Shown here piece after piece: positions 5,470 through 6,038 of a DNA stretch of 6,038 bases. The notes under the pieces were generated by a model that did not search any database, was not told the origin of the DNA, and saw only the letters and a program-made list of their open reading frames with translations. The translations under genes and the position numbers were made by a program. The DNA comes from Treponema sp. (lineage in GTDB: Bacteria > Spirochaetota > Spirochaetia > Treponematales > Breznakiellaceae): positions 1 to 6,038 of the forward strand of contig JAIRLQ010000324.1 of assembly GCA_031259345.1 (NCBI GenBank), read 5' to 3'. The stretch's first letter is position 1, and every line of letters begins with the position of its first letter.

Positions 5470-6038
5470 ATGCTGCATGTCATTAACATGGAAAATGTGA
5501 TTGATGCCGAAAGCGAAACCCACTATGCGTACCATACCCGGATCAATGAAGCCCAGTATCCGCAGGTGCATGACTTTTACGAACTCTGCCTTATTACCCA
5601 GGGAAAAATAGGTTTTTCCCTGAATAAGCTCAGGGTGATCGCGGAAAAAGGAGACCTTTTATTTATACGGCCGGGGGATATCCATGCCAAGCATGTAATC
5701 GGCGAATCTGCCCATATCAATTTAGCCTTTCCGGAAGCCACCATGTCTTCCCTTTTTACTTATTTGTACGATGATACGGTGCAAAAAGATCTTTTAAAGC
5801 TGGACCATGTGCCGGTGTGCAGGTTGAATATTCACGATGCCAATGAACTGCAGGACAAGCTGACCCGGCTTAACCTTATTTCCATCAGGGCAAAAAATAA
5901 AATTAAGATAACCCTGCGCACACTGTTGGTAGAAATTGTTTCCCAGTACATCATTCCAAAAATCAAGGAGAAAAATGAAAGGGATGTTATTGCCTTGCCT
6001 CTCTGGCTGGAACAGGCGCTGTACAAGGTCCGGAATTC
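5470..6038 (+). CDS. AraC-family transcriptional regulator, ChbR-like (3' truncated)
   Basis: The frame is open from the ATG at 5470 to the window edge, giving 189 codons. The N-terminal part is a cupin sensor domain of the AraC type: HDFYELCLITQGKIGF (34-49) followed by GDLLFIRPGDIHA (61-73), the pattern seen in ChbR-like regulators of sugar operons. Residues about 120-165 form the linker helices. LPLWLEQALYKV (176-187) matches the segment that leads into the helix-turn-helix domain, which would follow outside the window. GGAGG at 5459-5463, 6 nt before the ATG, supports this start; an in-frame ATG at 5488 is a weaker alternative. It is divergent from the uxuA-SDR-RraA-GH38 operon and is its probable regulator, sensing a sugar or sugar acid through the cupin pocket. 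No stop or frameshift is seen; the truncation is only the window boundary. Confidence 0.87.
   Translation, partial: MLHVINMENVIDAESETHYAYHTRINEAQYPQVHDFYELCLITQGKIGFSLNKLRVIAEKGDLLFIRPGDIHAKHVIGESAHINLAFPEATMSSLFTYLYDDTVQKDLLKLDHVPVCRLNIHDANELQDKLTRLNLISIRAKNKIKITLRTLLVEIVSQYIIPKIKEKNERDVIALPLWLEQALYKVRN

Noticed and set aside
5832..6026. Minus-strand 64-codon frame opposite the AraC-family gene.
   Set aside because: It is fully antisense to the linker region of a recognisable AraC protein, and its serine- and leucine-rich composition carries no family signature.
6033..6038. EcoRI site GAATTC exactly at the right edge (and GGCCGGCC at 6-13 near the left edge).
   Set aside because: An EcoRI terminus could mean a clone boundary, but the AraC reading frame runs naturally into it with no vector sequence visible, so chance or window placement explains it equally well. 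It is not evidence of rearrangement.

Overview
The window looks like a carbohydrate-utilisation locus from a bacterium of roughly balanced base composition. A gut spirochaete of the Treponema type, or another host-associated anaerobe, would fit the divergent cytoplasmic GH38, the ChbR-like AraC regulator and the long G tract beside a secreted-protein gene. This taxonomic reading is weak, because no rRNA or marker gene is present.

Layout. Four genes read leftward (minus strand) as one compact operon, in the order mannonate dehydratase (5245-4181), SDR oxidoreductase (4184-3435), RraA-family protein (3417-2752) and GH38 alpha-mannosidase-like protein (2740-251). The junctions are very tight: a 4-bp ATGA overlap, a 17-bp gap, and an 11-bp gap in which the stop codon lies inside the next Shine-Dalgarno. 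A 199-bp intergenic stretch follows, holding a run of eight G, an AT-rich -10-like box and a perfect 8+3+8 inverted repeat. Beyond it is the first part (17 codons) of another minus-strand gene with a strong ribosome binding site and a signal-peptide-like N-terminus, cut by the window edge. To the right, a 224-bp divergent intergenic region with GC-rich hairpins separates the operon from a plus-strand AraC-family regulator, which runs off the right edge just as its DNA-binding domain should begin.

How the genes may work together (inference). The GH38 enzyme has no signal peptide, so it would release mannose (or a derivative) from imported alpha-mannosides. The SDR could oxidise the sugar to mannonate, or reduce fructuronate to mannonate as a UxuB-like enzyme. 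UxuA dehydrates mannonate to 2-keto-3-deoxy-D-gluconate (KDG). The RraA-family protein, whose relatives include metal-dependent pyruvate aldolases, could cleave a downstream keto-acid. No KDG kinase, KDPG aldolase or uronate isomerase lies in the window, so an oxidative, non-phosphorylated mannoside route is an attractive but untested hypothesis. The divergent AraC protein is the likely local regulator, and the truncated exported protein may be the sugar-binding component of an ABC importer.
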